A stretch of DNA of 64,000 nt from Clostridia bacterium (GCA_910576325.1 CAJTIM010000001.1:1-64000), one strand, 5' to 3'; positions 35,642-44,436 are shown, numbered from the stretch's first letter. Made by a program: numbers and translations. Notes: generated by a model not told the origin, from the letters alone.

Positions 35642-36673
35642 CTATTTTGTAGGCAGCATAATGGAAAATTCCGAACCCTTGCCCGGCTCCGAAACCACTT
35701 TGATATAGCCGCCCTGTCGCGTTACGATCTCGCGGGCCAAATATAGACCAATGCCAACGCCCTGCTGTTCGTGTACTTCTTCCTCACGATAGAAGCGCCG
35801 GAAGATGGCGGCCTGATTGCTTTCAGAAATGCCCTTGCCGGTGTCGGTCACTTTAATCTCCACATACATTTCCCACAGCACCACCGACACAGCGATTTTC
35901 CCGCCTGCCGGGGTGTACTTCACCGCATTGTCCAGCAGGTTAAAGAGGGCTTCGGATGTCCATTTGCTGTCATGGGAAACGGTCAAATCCTCCGGGCAGT
36001 CCACGGACACGGCAATTTCCTTTCTCTCCGCTGCATACACGATCCCACTCATGGCCTGCGCCACGCTATCAAAAAGGCGGCCCGGTTTCTTGTCCAACTG
36101 GATCACGCCCGTTTCCAGCCGGGAGGTTTTCACAAGGGCCTGAAAGAGAAAGTCCAGCTTATCCGTCTGGCTGCGGATTCCCCGGATAAAATCGGTGCGC
36201 TCTGCCTCGGTCATGGGCTTTTCCAGCAGCGTGTCCGTCGCCATTTTCAGATTGCTTACCGGCGTTTTCACTTGATGGGAAATATCCGATACAAGGGTCT
36301 GCAACTCCTGCCGTTCCTCGTCCACCCGGCGGCGGTTCTCCTGCATGATCTGGTAAAGCCTTGCCAGCCGGTGTCCGATTCTGGCAAGCTGGGTTTCGCT
36401 GTCCTCTGGCCGCTGGGGTGCTTCATTTCCGGCGATCATGTGGTCTAAAGTCTGGCACAGGTTAGCGGTAAACTGCGACAGCCGCTTTCCAAACGCCTGC
36501 GTCAGTACAAAAATCCCCACAAGGGCGCACAGTAGCAGCGCCCCGCCAGTCAGTAGCACCGCCGTCTGTTTTGTCACAAGAAACAGGGCTATGGTGATCC
36601 CGGACATGGAAAGGACAAGTCCTATTGCCACCAGGCTAAACAGCCGCTTTACCGATAGGTTTTGAAACTTCAT
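35642..36673 (-). CDS. Intramembrane-type sensor histidine kinase
   Basis: This 343-residue kinase has two adjacent membrane helices (LFSLVAIGLVLSMSGITIAL and VLLTGGALLLCALVGIFVL) separated by only a few residues, so there is almost no outer sensor. Such kinases typically read the state of a partner ABC exporter. The His box is VSDISHQVKTPVSN. N, G1 and G2 boxes (LLDNAVKYTPAGG, VTDTGKGIS, GVGIGLYLAREI) are intact. The ATG overlaps the regulator's stop (ATGA). The order regulator-kinase and the neighbouring FtsX-type exporters support a Bce-like sensing circuit, although the permeases are not typical BceB by length. Confidence 0.88.
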   Translation of the reverse strand: MKFQNLSVKRLFSLVAIGLVLSMSGITIALFLVTKQTAVLLTGGALLLCALVGIFVLTQAFGKRLSQFTANLCQTLDHMIAGNEAPQRPEDSETQLARIGHRLARLYQIMQENRRRVDEERQELQTLVSDISHQVKTPVSNLKMATDTLLEKPMTEAERTDFIRGIRSQTDKLDFLFQALVKTSRLETGVIQLDKKPGRLFDSVAQAMSGIVYAAERKEIAVSVDCPEDLTVSHDSKWTSEALFNLLDNAVKYTPAGGKIAVSVVLWEMYVEIKVTDTGKGISESNQAAIFRRFYREEEVHEQQGVGIGLYLAREIVTRQGGYIKVVSEPGKGSEFSIMLPTK

Positions 36674-37362
36674 TTTGCCTCGCCTCCCGTCCATTGATAA
36701 CCCATGCCGTAAACGGTCTTGATGTAGGGCGCGCCGCCGTCGGATTCGATCTTGCTGCGAATCCGGCTAATGGAGGTTGTCAGGGTGTGTTCGTCTACAA
36801 ACCTTTCGTCTATATCCCACAGCTTTTCCAAAAGCTGCCCACGGGTCAGCACTTGCCGGGGATTTTTACGGAACAGATTCAGCATTTTATATTCCATCGG
36901 GGATAGGGTCAGGGGCTTGCCGTTTAAGGAAGCCGTCTGCTCCGAGAAGTCCAGAAACAGCCGCCCGTCGTCGTAAATGTCCTTGGCCGGTTTGTGGTGT
37001 TCCAGCATGGCGAACATGGCTTTGATTTTCCGCTGCAAAGCTCCGATTACAAAGGGCTTTGTGATGTAGTCCACCGCGCCCACCTCATAGCCCCGTATCT
37101 GGTCGCTCTCCTGATCGTTGGCGGTCAGGAAAATCACGATGGTGTCCGGGTGCTGGGGCTTTATCAGCTTGCATAGCTCAAAGCCGTTCCCGTCCGGCAG
37201 GTTGATGTCCAGCAGCACTAAATCAAATTCCCACTGACGGATAGCTTCGGCTGCGGTTCTGGCATTTAGGGCAGAAGTCACGCCGTAGCCGTCTGCGGTC
37301 AGGTTATAGTCTAACATCTTATTCAAAAAACTGTCGTCCTCGACAATTAAAATCTGCTTCAT
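36670..37362 (-). CDS. OmpR-family response regulator
   Basis: This 230-residue regulator has a receiver domain (KQILIVEDDSFLNKMLDYNL, phospho-acceptor in LVLLDINLPDGNG, IFLTAND, DYITKPF with the conserved Lys) and a winged-helix domain (LTLSPMEYKMLNLFRKNPRQ, VLTRGQLLEKLWD, YIKTVYGMGYQW). It begins four bases after the end of the first ABC permease and overlaps the kinase, so ATPase, permease, regulator and kinase form one operon. The 11-bp-phased direct half-sites before all three promoters of the cluster are what an OmpR-type dimer would bind. Confidence 0.93.
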   Translation of the reverse strand: MKQILIVEDDSFLNKMLDYNLTADGYGVTSALNARTAAEAIRQWEFDLVLLDINLPDGNGFELCKLIKPQHPDTIVIFLTANDQESDQIRGYEVGAVDYITKPFVIGALQRKIKAMFAMLEHHKPAKDIYDDGRLFLDFSEQTASLNGKPLTLSPMEYKMLNLFRKNPRQVLTRGQLLEKLWDIDERFVDEHTLTTSISRIRSKIESDGGAPYIKTVYGMGYQWTGGEAK

Positions 37363-37366
37363 ATCC

Positions 37367-39958
37367 TCACTTCCCTTTCTTTTTTAGTTTTTTATAAATA
37401 ATTCCTGGAAAAATAATGCTGAACAATAATAAAAGTACCATCAACGCAATCATATCTTTTACCGGATAGCGGAAAGCGAAATAGGAAATCTGCATTTTCA
37501 TATACCACTGCATGATACCAATCCCTAAATTTCCAAAACTCATAAGCAATCCACATAACAGTAACCAATAGAAAAGACCCTCTGTTACAAACATTCGATA
37601 TTCTTGTTTTTTTGTCATCCCTACACGTTCCAGGATTTTACACTCCCATTGCCGAAGCATAATATCCGATATTCTTGTATTTGCGAAATTCATAATTCCT
37701 ATAAATATTAAAATTCCACTAATACTCATAAGCAGCCATCTACTTGTCTGAATATAGTTCTGCTCCTTTAGCAGACGTTCTGATTTAGAATCTAAATAAA
37801 ACAAGTTCAATTTATCAGCGTGTCCATATTTTGATTGAAATTCCATATTATAATTGCGAATCATCTGATTCAGTCTTTCTCGGATAACTGACTCCTGATT
37901 TTTGTCAACATTAAATTGTATTTCAAAAATTTGTGGTGTTAATTTTTCTACCAGCCAATCATATGTAGTCTCTGTTACCAATAGGATATTTATATTTTTA
38001 CCATCCCAGCACAATTTCATCTCTGGGAAATCATCCTCTGTTATATCCAGATAACCACAATTTACTAATTTCTCAGGAACTAAACTGCTCATTTCCGTAC
38101 CAACCGGAACCAGATCATAAAATTCCATCTCTGTTCCTATATAATCCTGCACTTCTCCTGCTATATAATCTGACATCCTATGATCATGTAGCACGATTGT
38201 TCCATGATTATTTTGAAACTGCTCCCAATTTACTAGCTTATCATTTTTCTGAATAAAGTCTTTTAGTTCTTCCTGCTCCCCGATACTGACTGTCTGAATT
38301 ACCGTGGATATTTTATCTCCATTGATTAGAATCTTTATATTCTCCTTGCCATTTTTTCCGACAATCGGATAAAATCCTTTAATATTTTCTACTGAATGAA
38401 GTTCGTTTCCTATGGTCGTTTCAATATCATTCATAAGGGACTTCGGAAAAAACTTCATATTCTTTGTGTCCGGTGATGATTCAATTAAATAATTGCAAGC
38501 TTCCTCTGTAATTCCTATTTGGAAGTCCGGCTCTTTACTATAATAATTCTGTAAATCCACTCCATTCACAATTACCGCAGAACATAATGCCAATTCGCAC
38601 CCAAGCCATAATGACAAACTTGTTATCCCAAATGTTTTTTTATTCCGAAATAAATATTTCTTTGCAAGATAAATTTCAGGATGTTTTCCCCAATAGCGGA
38701 ATTTCTTTATCTTCGGTTTCTTCCTGCTTTTATGATAAGTGACCGCCTCCGTATATTTCATACACTCCAACGGACTTAATTTCCTCATTTTTCTTTTCAG
38801 ACATTCCACTGCCACTCCCAACGTGAAAATCACAAGAACAATCGCTAGGATAAGAAGTTTGGGTTGAAAGAAAACCATTCTTTCTAATTTCCATGTATTC
38901 TCTGCATACATTTTTTCTAATAACAATGGCATAATACCCCATATAAACATTCCTCCTAAAACTGCTCCAGCGATACTTCCCGTAAGTCCTATTTTTAGCA
39001 TCTCACGATTCATGACTTTAATATTCTGCTTTTGTTCCACACCAATTACTTGTAAAAGACCATAACGTTGTAAATCTTTTTCCAGCGAAATATTTAGGAT
39101 ATTGTAAATAAACAAAAACATAGAAAGTAAAACCATAACCGAAAAAAAGACTGCAAATCCATAACTTCCCATCATTTCACTTATTGCCCGATATTCTGCT
39201 GGGTTCATACTTACAATTCTCTGTCCCTCATTCAACTTTATGTTATTTGTCAGCATATGTTCTATTTGCGAACCACTGGAATATTTCTTTGTATGATCTA
39301 TTAAAATCCTACATGGCTCCCATTGAAGTCCGTTCTTCTCCATTGATTTCTCTGATAAAAAAGCCACAGAAGCACCGGAGGTTTGATTTTGATACTCTGT
39401 AAAATACCCAGAAAGTAAAAAGTTCTGCATACCGGTTCCACTGGTATTGAAAATGTCATTCCAATAAAAATCCAGTTCAATTTCCATGCCCACTTCGGGA
39501 TTCTTGATTCCAAGATATTGCAGAGTTTTCGTAGAAAGCATAATTTCATTTTCTTTTTCTGGATAAGTCCCTACCACATTTGTAAATGCAGGACGTATCA
39601 TTTTTTCAAATCCGGTCACATCTGTAATGACGCAATCACAATATTTTATGGAATCATCTAATAATTTTCCTGCAAACTTTTCTTTCCCAATGCTTTCTAT
39701 GCATGGTAGCTGTGTAAGCTGTTGTGTCATATCCGCTGTACCATTTTCAATATAGGTCGATACAGCCATACCATCGGCTTTCATATTTTTCTGAATATCA
39801 ATCTCCATCTTCCCATAGATTAAAGAGAACACACTAAAAATCACGCCTACAGTAATTGTAATTACGATAAACAGTAGACGATTTCTGTTTTGATTCTTTT
39901 TCCTGGAAGCATCCATAAGCACTCTTTCAGCCGACTGATTACAATCGTAATTCTCCAT
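37367..39958 (-). CDS. ABC transporter permease, FtsX type (first unit), AT-rich
   Basis: This 863-residue permease has an N-terminal helix (RLLFIVITITVGVIFSVFSL), large extracytoplasmic loops, a first FtsX group (about 270-390) and a C-terminal group (WLLMSISGILIFIGIMNFAN … MIALMVLLLLFSIIFPGI). The ATG at 39958 (MENYDCNQ) is favoured over 39976 because GGGAGG lies at proper distance and the ATPase stop codon abuts it. The gene is much richer in A+T than the regulator, kinase and second unit that follow, which suggests separate acquisition of this exporter. The substrate is unknown; antimicrobial peptide export or sensing is the best guess. Confidence 0.85.
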   Translation of the reverse strand: MENYDCNQSAERVLMDASRKKNQNRNRLLFIVITITVGVIFSVFSLIYGKMEIDIQKNMKADGMAVSTYIENGTADMTQQLTQLPCIESIGKEKFAGKLLDDSIKYCDCVITDVTGFEKMIRPAFTNVVGTYPEKENEIMLSTKTLQYLGIKNPEVGMEIELDFYWNDIFNTSGTGMQNFLLSGYFTEYQNQTSGASVAFLSEKSMEKNGLQWEPCRILIDHTKKYSSGSQIEHMLTNNIKLNEGQRIVSMNPAEYRAISEMMGSYGFAVFFSVMVLLSMFLFIYNILNISLEKDLQRYGLLQVIGVEQKQNIKVMNREMLKIGLTGSIAGAVLGGMFIWGIMPLLLEKMYAENTWKLERMVFFQPKLLILAIVLVIFTLGVAVECLKRKMRKLSPLECMKYTEAVTYHKSRKKPKIKKFRYWGKHPEIYLAKKYLFRNKKTFGITSLSLWLGCELALCSAVIVNGVDLQNYYSKEPDFQIGITEEACNYLIESSPDTKNMKFFPKSLMNDIETTIGNELHSVENIKGFYPIVGKNGKENIKILINGDKISTVIQTVSIGEQEELKDFIQKNDKLVNWEQFQNNHGTIVLHDHRMSDYIAGEVQDYIGTEMEFYDLVPVGTEMSSLVPEKLVNCGYLDITEDDFPEMKLCWDGKNINILLVTETTYDWLVEKLTPQIFEIQFNVDKNQESVIRERLNQMIRNYNMEFQSKYGHADKLNLFYLDSKSERLLKEQNYIQTSRWLLMSISGILIFIGIMNFANTRISDIMLRQWECKILERVGMTKKQEYRMFVTEGLFYWLLLCGLLMSFGNLGIGIMQWYMKMQISYFAFRYPVKDMIALMVLLLLFSIIFPGIIYKKLKKKGK

Positions 39959-39959
39959 C

Positions 39960-40622
39960 CTATACAACCCTCCCATCTTTCATCTGAATAATCCGATCTG
40001 CCATAGCTGCTATTCTTTCATCATGTGTAACGATAATCATTGTCTGGCTATATTTTTTACACATCTTTTTCAAAAATTTCATAACGGATATACTGGTTGT
40101 AGAATCTAAATTTCCTGTCAACTCGTCTCCCAAAAGTATGGTAGGATGTGTATAAATAGCTCTGGCGATTGCGACCCGCTGCTGTTGTCCACCAGATAAA
40201 GTCATAGGATTTTGTAATAGTTTTTCCTCAATTTCCAGTTCTTCAGCTATCCGCATTACTTCTTTTTTACTGATATTTCTTTCCATAAGTTTGGCAGGTA
40301 AAACTATATTTTCAAATACATTCATCTCTGGGATTAAATTAAAATTTTGAAAAATAAACCCAATATGCCATCTTCTGAAGGAACTCCTTTCCTCCATAGA
40401 TAACTGTGTAATATCTACATCATTGATATAGACACATCCGTGTGTGGGATTTTCCAAACCACCTAGTAAATTGAGCAACGTGGTCTTTCCGCAACCTGAA
40501 CTTCCCATAATAGCTACAAATTCATTTTCTTCAACTGTGAAAGATATATCATCAACTGCTCTTAAATAGTGTTCTCCATTAGAATATTCTTTTGTTAAAG
40601 ATACTGTCTTTACTGCTGCCAT
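39960..40622 (-). CDS. ABC transporter ATP-binding protein (first unit)
   Basis: This 220-residue MacB/LolD/BceA-class ATPase shows Walker A IMGSSGCGKTTLLNLLGG, GFIFQNFNLIPEM, signature TLSGGQQQRVAIARAI, Walker B ILLGDELTGNLDSTT (Leu in place of the common Pro after Glu) and IIVTHD. GGGGG precedes the ATG. It is the first gene of the operon driven by the promoter at 40649-40683 and works with the large permease that follows. Confidence 0.92.
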   Translation of the reverse strand: MAAVKTVSLTKEYSNGEHYLRAVDDISFTVEENEFVAIMGSSGCGKTTLLNLLGGLENPTHGCVYINDVDITQLSMEERSSFRRWHIGFIFQNFNLIPEMNVFENIVLPAKLMERNISKKEVMRIAEELEIEEKLLQNPMTLSGGQQQRVAIARAIYTHPTILLGDELTGNLDSTTSISVMKFLKKMCKKYSQTMIIVTHDERIAAMADRIIQMKDGRVV

Positions 40623-40648
40623 ATCAATCCCCCTTATCTTTTTCAGAT

Positions 40649-40683
40649 AGTATAACAGGCAAATGTCCGCGAAATGTTACAAC
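40649..40683 (-). promoter_or_regulatory. Promoter and operator of the first ABC/two-component unit
   Basis: On the minus strand TAACATTT-CGC-GGACATTT (half-sites 11 bp apart) is followed after 6 bp by TATACT (40654-40649). Twenty-two bases are identical to the promoter at 35518-35539, although the surrounding sequence is different. Confidence 0.75.
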
Positions 40684-40739
40684 GAGCAAAAAAATTTATT
40701 TTTTTCATTCATTTCTCTGTTATAGTAGCTCAAAATAAT

Positions 40740-41046
40740 GATTTTATTATAGGCAGTTATCAAAGGTTTCTCAATGCGGCAACTGTAAACAGATTCTCTG
40801 CCAAAGACTCTTAAAACTACTGGCAAGCAATGCATCTTTACGTAAAAGATGCCTACCAGGCAGAAATTTCGTTCCCGTAATTCCTGCCTGTTGCTTGTTG
40901 GTGATATGTCCCCAAACCCCTAAGATCATTGCCGCTGGCAATGGCTGCGCGTTCCGTTGGAACGCTGAAAAATCGAAAGTTAATATCTTACCAAAATAAA
41001 AAATGCTATGCAATCAGTGAACCTTTTGCATAGCATTTTCTATTTT
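40740..41046 (+). other. Hairpin-rich intergenic region ending in a strong terminator
   Basis: About 300 bases without a credible protein hold a series of compact hairpins: GCATCTTT/AAAGATGC (near 40831-40851), CAGGCAG/CTGCCTG (40858-40892), CATTGCC-GCT-GGCAATG (40928-40944) and GCGTTCC-GTT-GGAACGC (40949-40965). The terminator at 41000-41039 follows. On the plus strand this looks like a structured RNA with its own stop, but I see no firm promoter. A minus-strand 80-codon frame covers the same bases and cannot be excluded, though it has no ribosome binding site. Confidence 0.4.
41000..41046 (+). terminator. Strong intrinsic terminator
   Basis: AAAATGCTATGCAA (41000-41013) pairs perfectly with 41026-41039 and is followed by TTTTCTATTTTT. 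It ends whatever is transcribed rightward from the structured region before it. Confidence 0.8.
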
Positions 41047-41250
41047 TCCGTTTACCTGGCGTAAGTCATAAGTTTTGTAATGTTTCCTTATGGGCTACTG
41101 CCATTTTACGGCCCCCTCTTTTTTTGGCGCCTTTTTATTCCTTAAAAGCCCCCTTTTCGTTCCTGACAGCAAATCAATCCGGCCGTTTTGCCGATATATA
41201 AGATAACAGGGTATCACATATTTTAAGGACTTCCAAATGAGGTGAAAAGC

Positions 41251-41955
41251 TTGCGCATAGCAATCGTAGATGATGAGAAAATCATCTGTGAGCAGATAAA
41301 GGATTTCATACAAAAGGAACATGGGGACTGCCAGATAGACAGCTACTTTTCCGGTCAGACATTTCTGGAAGCGGGAAAGCGGTTTGACTTGGTATTTCTG
41401 GATATTCAGATGGAGGGAATGGACGGCATGGACACGGCCAGAGCTCTTCGGAAGACACAGCCGGAAGCAGTTCTCATTTTTGTCACAGGGTCAAAAGAAT
41501 ATGTATTTGAGGCCTTTGATGTGTCGGCCTTTCATTATCTGCTAAAGCCCCTTGAGGAAACAAAATTTAAGGAGGTGCTGGCCAGGGCGCTCTTGGAAAG
41601 CCAAAGGCACAGGGCGGGAAGACAGGAACGGCTTTTCATCCGCACCAAAAACCTGACGATAGACCAAAAAGACATTCTCTACATTGAGAGCAGGGGAAAG
41701 AAAGTAGACATACACACCCTAAAGGAGACTTTCTCGATCTATGGAGCCATGAATGAGCTGGAGACACAATTAAGCAAAAGCTTTTACCGCTGTCACAGAG
41801 GATATCTGGTGAACATGGCTTATATTACGGAGTACGGCGCCGACAGCATCACGCTCACGGGAGGGGCCAGGGTTTATCTGACAAAAAAGAAGCATGGAGA
41901 GTTTGTCAAAGCCTATATGTGGTATCTCCAGAATGGAGGAGTGTCTTGTGTCTAA
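41251..41955 (+). CDS. LytTR-family response regulator
   Basis: This is an AgrA/VirR-like regulator of about 234 residues. The receiver (LRIAIVDDEKIICEQIKDFI, VFLDIQMEGMDGMDTAR with the phospho-Asp, FVTGSKEYVFEAFDV, FHYLLKPL) is followed by a LytTR DNA-binding domain (DILYIESRGKKVDIHT, FYRCHRGYLVNMAYITEY, KKKHGEF). A TTG at 41251 with GAGGTG six bases upstream is the likely start; a GTG at 41242 is possible. The kinase gene starts within its last codons. LytTR/AgrC pairs usually answer peptide or envelope signals. No peptide precursor gene is obvious nearby. Confidence 0.9.
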   Translation: MRIAIVDDEKIICEQIKDFIQKEHGDCQIDSYFSGQTFLEAGKRFDLVFLDIQMEGMDGMDTARALRKTQPEAVLIFVTGSKEYVFEAFDVSAFHYLLKPLEETKFKEVLARALLESQRHRAGRQERLFIRTKNLTIDQKDILYIESRGKKVDIHTLKETFSIYGAMNELETQLSKSFYRCHRGYLVNMAYITEYGADSITLTGGARVYLTKKKHGEFVKAYMWYLQNGGVSCV

Positions 41956-43435
41956 CTCCGTAACAATCATTTTTGAGTTTCTGGATGTGGTCTTTGTCCT
42001 GTTTCAGGGATATTTTTTACAGTATTACATGGGAAGCTTTCTGGAACCAAGGGGCAGGAGGCGTCAAATGGGAGTGTGTCTGGCAGTGGTGTATACCCTC
42101 TTTCGAAAAGGGCTGGACGCCATATGGCCTCCAGGCTATGAGGGGATGAATCTTCTGGGAAAGCAGATGGTTTCATTTGCGCTTCTTATAGTTTTCGTTC
42201 TGTGCTTTTATAAGGCCCTTTGCAGTATTACGATTTTCCTGACTGTGTCTTTTCAGGCAGTGAGGGATATCAGCGTTTACATCTCCGTTATCCTGCTGGA
42301 AAAACCGGCAGATCTGATATTTGCCCTGTGGGAGTGGGGTACGGGGAAAGAATCCGGCGGCGATGTCTTGAAATGGCTTGGAGCAATGAATGTAAGTATA
42401 GTGGGGCTTCAGATCTTTCGTATTTTGTTTGCGCTTCTGGTGATGGGGATTTCCCTGAGAAAAATTGTAAAAGATTTTCGGGAAAAGGATTATAGAATGC
42501 ACAAAAGCGAGCTGAAGTTCATTCTGATTCCGGCACTGACGGGTCTGATGCTCTGTATGCTGCTGCGGGCTGTTATGGTTACGGTGGAGCAGGATGCTAC
42601 GATCTTTTTATACCAGAAATATCCGTTCCTTGTTCTTCTGCTTCCGGGGGTATTGTTCTTATCCCTGCTGTCTATTCTCCAGGGGGTAAAATCTCTTCAA
42701 GAAATAGCCGGCCTGAACAGGGAGAAAAACAGCCGGGTGATATTGGAAAAACAGGTGGAGAGCATGCAGGAGCACATGGGGGAGCTGGAACGGGTTTATT
42801 CCGGTGTGCGGAGCATGAAGCATGACATGAGAAATACCCTTGCGGTGATTTCGGGACTTATTTCCGCAAGTGATTCGATGCCCCCAAAAGAGCTGCAGGG
42901 AAATAAGGAACTGACGGCTTATCTGTCTGATTTAATGGAAACCATGAATCAACTGGAGCTTCCTTTTCACACGGGAAATTCCATTGTAGATGCTTTGCTT
43001 CATATGAAATATTACGAAGCTCTTCAAAGCATTCCGGATCTAAGGCTTAGCGCAGAGCAGCTGCTCTTCCCAAAGGATTTGCCCATCCGGGGCTATGACA
43101 TTGGTATTATTCTGGGAAATGCTTTGGACAATGCCCTGGAAGCCTGTGTGAGACTGAAAAAACAGGAGCCGGAGGCGGAAGCGTTTATCCGTCTGATTTC
43201 CTTTCAAAAGGGAAAGCTTTTGTTTCTTCGGATAGAAAACAGCTTTGACGGAAGCCTGATCCGAAAGCCTCAGTCAGAGTTTCCTGTTACGGCAAAGGCG
43301 GACAGGGAGCTTCACGGAATTGGCCTTGTGAATATCAAGCATGTGGCGGAAAGCTATGAGGGAACTGTGGATTGGGATGTGGCAGAGCGGATGTTTATTC
43401 TGGCTGTGATGCTGAAAGTTCCATCTACAGATTAG
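41948..43435 (+). CDS. AgrC-like sensor histidine kinase (GHKL)
   Basis: This 495-residue kinase has about six to seven N-terminal membrane helices (VTIIFEFLDVVFVLFQGYFL through LVLLLPGVLFLSLLSIL). A coiled linker (EIAGLNREKNSRVILEKQVE), a His box in RSMKHDMRNTLAVISGL, and a GHKL ATPase domain (IILGNALDNALEAC, ELHGIGLVNIKHVAES) follow. The GTG at 41948 is preferred because GGAGG sits just before it and it overlaps the end of the regulator gene, coupling translation. The domain plan matches quorum-peptide receptors such as AgrC and related kinases of unknown ligand. Confidence 0.88.
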   Translation: MSNSVTIIFEFLDVVFVLFQGYFLQYYMGSFLEPRGRRRQMGVCLAVVYTLFRKGLDAIWPPGYEGMNLLGKQMVSFALLIVFVLCFYKALCSITIFLTVSFQAVRDISVYISVILLEKPADLIFALWEWGTGKESGGDVLKWLGAMNVSIVGLQIFRILFALLVMGISLRKIVKDFREKDYRMHKSELKFILIPALTGLMLCMLLRAVMVTVEQDATIFLYQKYPFLVLLLPGVLFLSLLSILQGVKSLQEIAGLNREKNSRVILEKQVESMQEHMGELERVYSGVRSMKHDMRNTLAVISGLISASDSMPPKELQGNKELTAYLSDLMETMNQLELPFHTGNSIVDALLHMKYYEALQSIPDLRLSAEQLLFPKDLPIRGYDIGIILGNALDNALEACVRLKKQEPEAEAFIRLISFQKGKLLFLRIENSFDGSLIRKPQSEFPVTAKADRELHGIGLVNIKHVAESYEGTVDWDVAERMFILAVMLKVPSTD

Positions 43436-43440
43436 GGGGG

Positions 43441-43537
43441 AAGGGTATCCCTTTATGTCCAAAAAGCATGGACAAATTAAAGAAACACCCTACGGGTATC
43501 CCTTTATGCACAAAAAACATGTGCAGATCAAAGAAAG
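43441..43537 (+). repeat. Two copies of the two-hairpin leader repeat
   Basis: This is the same repeat family as at 24620-24783. The first, partial copy carries the stem TGTCC/GGACA, and the second (43479-43529, 51 bp) carries ACCC-TAC-GGGT and TGCAC/GTGCA. Both members of each stem differ from the 24.6-kb copies (TGCCC/GGGCA) in a compensating way. As at 24.6 kb, the next unit start is truncated to AAAGAAAGGAG and serves as the ribosome binding site. Confidence 0.85.
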
Positions 43538-43547
43538 GAGAATAGAG

Positions 43548-44345
43548 ATGGCATATTATCAGAACACGATTCAAGACCTGTATTCCGGGCATTTTAAAAA
43601 TTCCTATGGCGTAGAGGGAATGTGTGTTACCGGAAGAAGCGATTACAAGAAAATCATTGATGTGTCGGATGACATGAAAAATCATGTGCTGGAGGAGGTA
43701 AAAAAGTCCTATTACAAGTACAACGGCATGTCCGGCGGGAACGAGAGGGAGGACGAGGCTTATTCCCGGGGCCTGAATGAATATTATAAAACCCTGGACA
43801 GAGAAGATCGGCTTTCCGCCGCATGGACATTGGGACAGCTTAGCCAGGAGTTGTCGGGAGCAGTGATAAGCGCAATTCGGGAAAAGATTCCCGGCTGGCA
43901 GGCGGGACAGCAGATTCCTTCCGACATACTGGATGAAATATTCTCAAGCAAAGCCATTGAAGACATCATGACAAGAAAGGCAGACGGAAAAGGGGCGGCA
44001 AAGGAGACAAAAGAAGATCAGCTCGTCCTGTCATCCGAAGCCCCGGAAGCAGAGCCGGACAATGAAAAGCGTTCCGGCAAGGTGGCCGTTAATGAGGGAA
44101 AGAGAGCCAGACAGATAGCGTCCGCAAAGACGCCGGCGCAGATACAGATTGTAATCAGCCTTTTGAAAAAGGATGTCTCTGACTGTGAAAGCGGTCTTTC
44201 CAATGACATGTGTGATGAAAATGAAGTAAAAAAGGCAAAAGCGTTGCTGCAAAAAGCGATGGAACGGTTAAGTGAGGTTTCGGGAAAGGAGCAGGAACAA
44301 GAGGAAGAGAGCCAGAGCAGCTTTTTGATTAATATGCTGATGTAA
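43548..44345 (+). CDS. Uncharacterised protein with charged coiled-coil tail
   Basis: This 265-residue protein is of no family I recognise. It begins MAYYQNTIQDLYSGHFKNSYG. It has a helical middle (LSAAWTLGQLSQELSGAVIS), a low-complexity charged linker (about residues 150-190) and a helical C-terminus (AQIQIVISLLKKDVSDCESG, then KKAKALLQKAMERLSEVSGK) ending in a Glu/Gln-rich tail. The upstream in-frame start at 43455 would translate the leader repeats and is rejected: AAAGGAG precedes 43548. It has no signal peptide, membrane helix or catalytic motif. The tandem repeats in its leader link it in regulation to the MATE gene. Confidence 0.65.
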   Translation: MAYYQNTIQDLYSGHFKNSYGVEGMCVTGRSDYKKIIDVSDDMKNHVLEEVKKSYYKYNGMSGGNEREDEAYSRGLNEYYKTLDREDRLSAAWTLGQLSQELSGAVISAIREKIPGWQAGQQIPSDILDEIFSSKAIEDIMTRKADGKGAAKETKEDQLVLSSEAPEAEPDNEKRSGKVAVNEGKRARQIASAKTPAQIQIVISLLKKDVSDCESGLSNDMCDENEVKKAKALLQKAMERLSEVSGKEQEQEEESQSSFLINMLM

Positions 44346-44389
44346 ACAAAATTTAAAGGAAGAGAGAAAAACAAAAAAAGAATAGTGCC

Positions 44390-44436
44390 AGGCAATGCCG
44401 ATATGTGATAAAATAAATCATATACCGGCATTGTCT
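44390..44436 (+). promoter_or_regulatory. Large hairpin in the glutamine synthetase leader
   Basis: AGGCAATGCCGATATG (44390-44405) pairs, with one bulge, with CATATACCGGCATTGTCT (44419-44436), closing an AT-rich loop. There is no T run, so it is more likely an operator palindrome or regulatory RNA than a terminator. A smaller hairpin ATCC-TGTA-GGAT follows near 44456. Confidence 0.5.

Noticed and set aside
40771-41013. Minus-strand 80-codon frame over the hairpin-rich region
   Set aside because: It has no ribosome binding site and its sequence is explained by four palindromic hairpins. I keep it only as a caveat to the structured-RNA idea.
43455-43547. N-terminal extension of the unknown protein through the leader repeats
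   Set aside because: It translates the hairpin repeat, and a clear AAAGGAG precedes the ATG at 43548.
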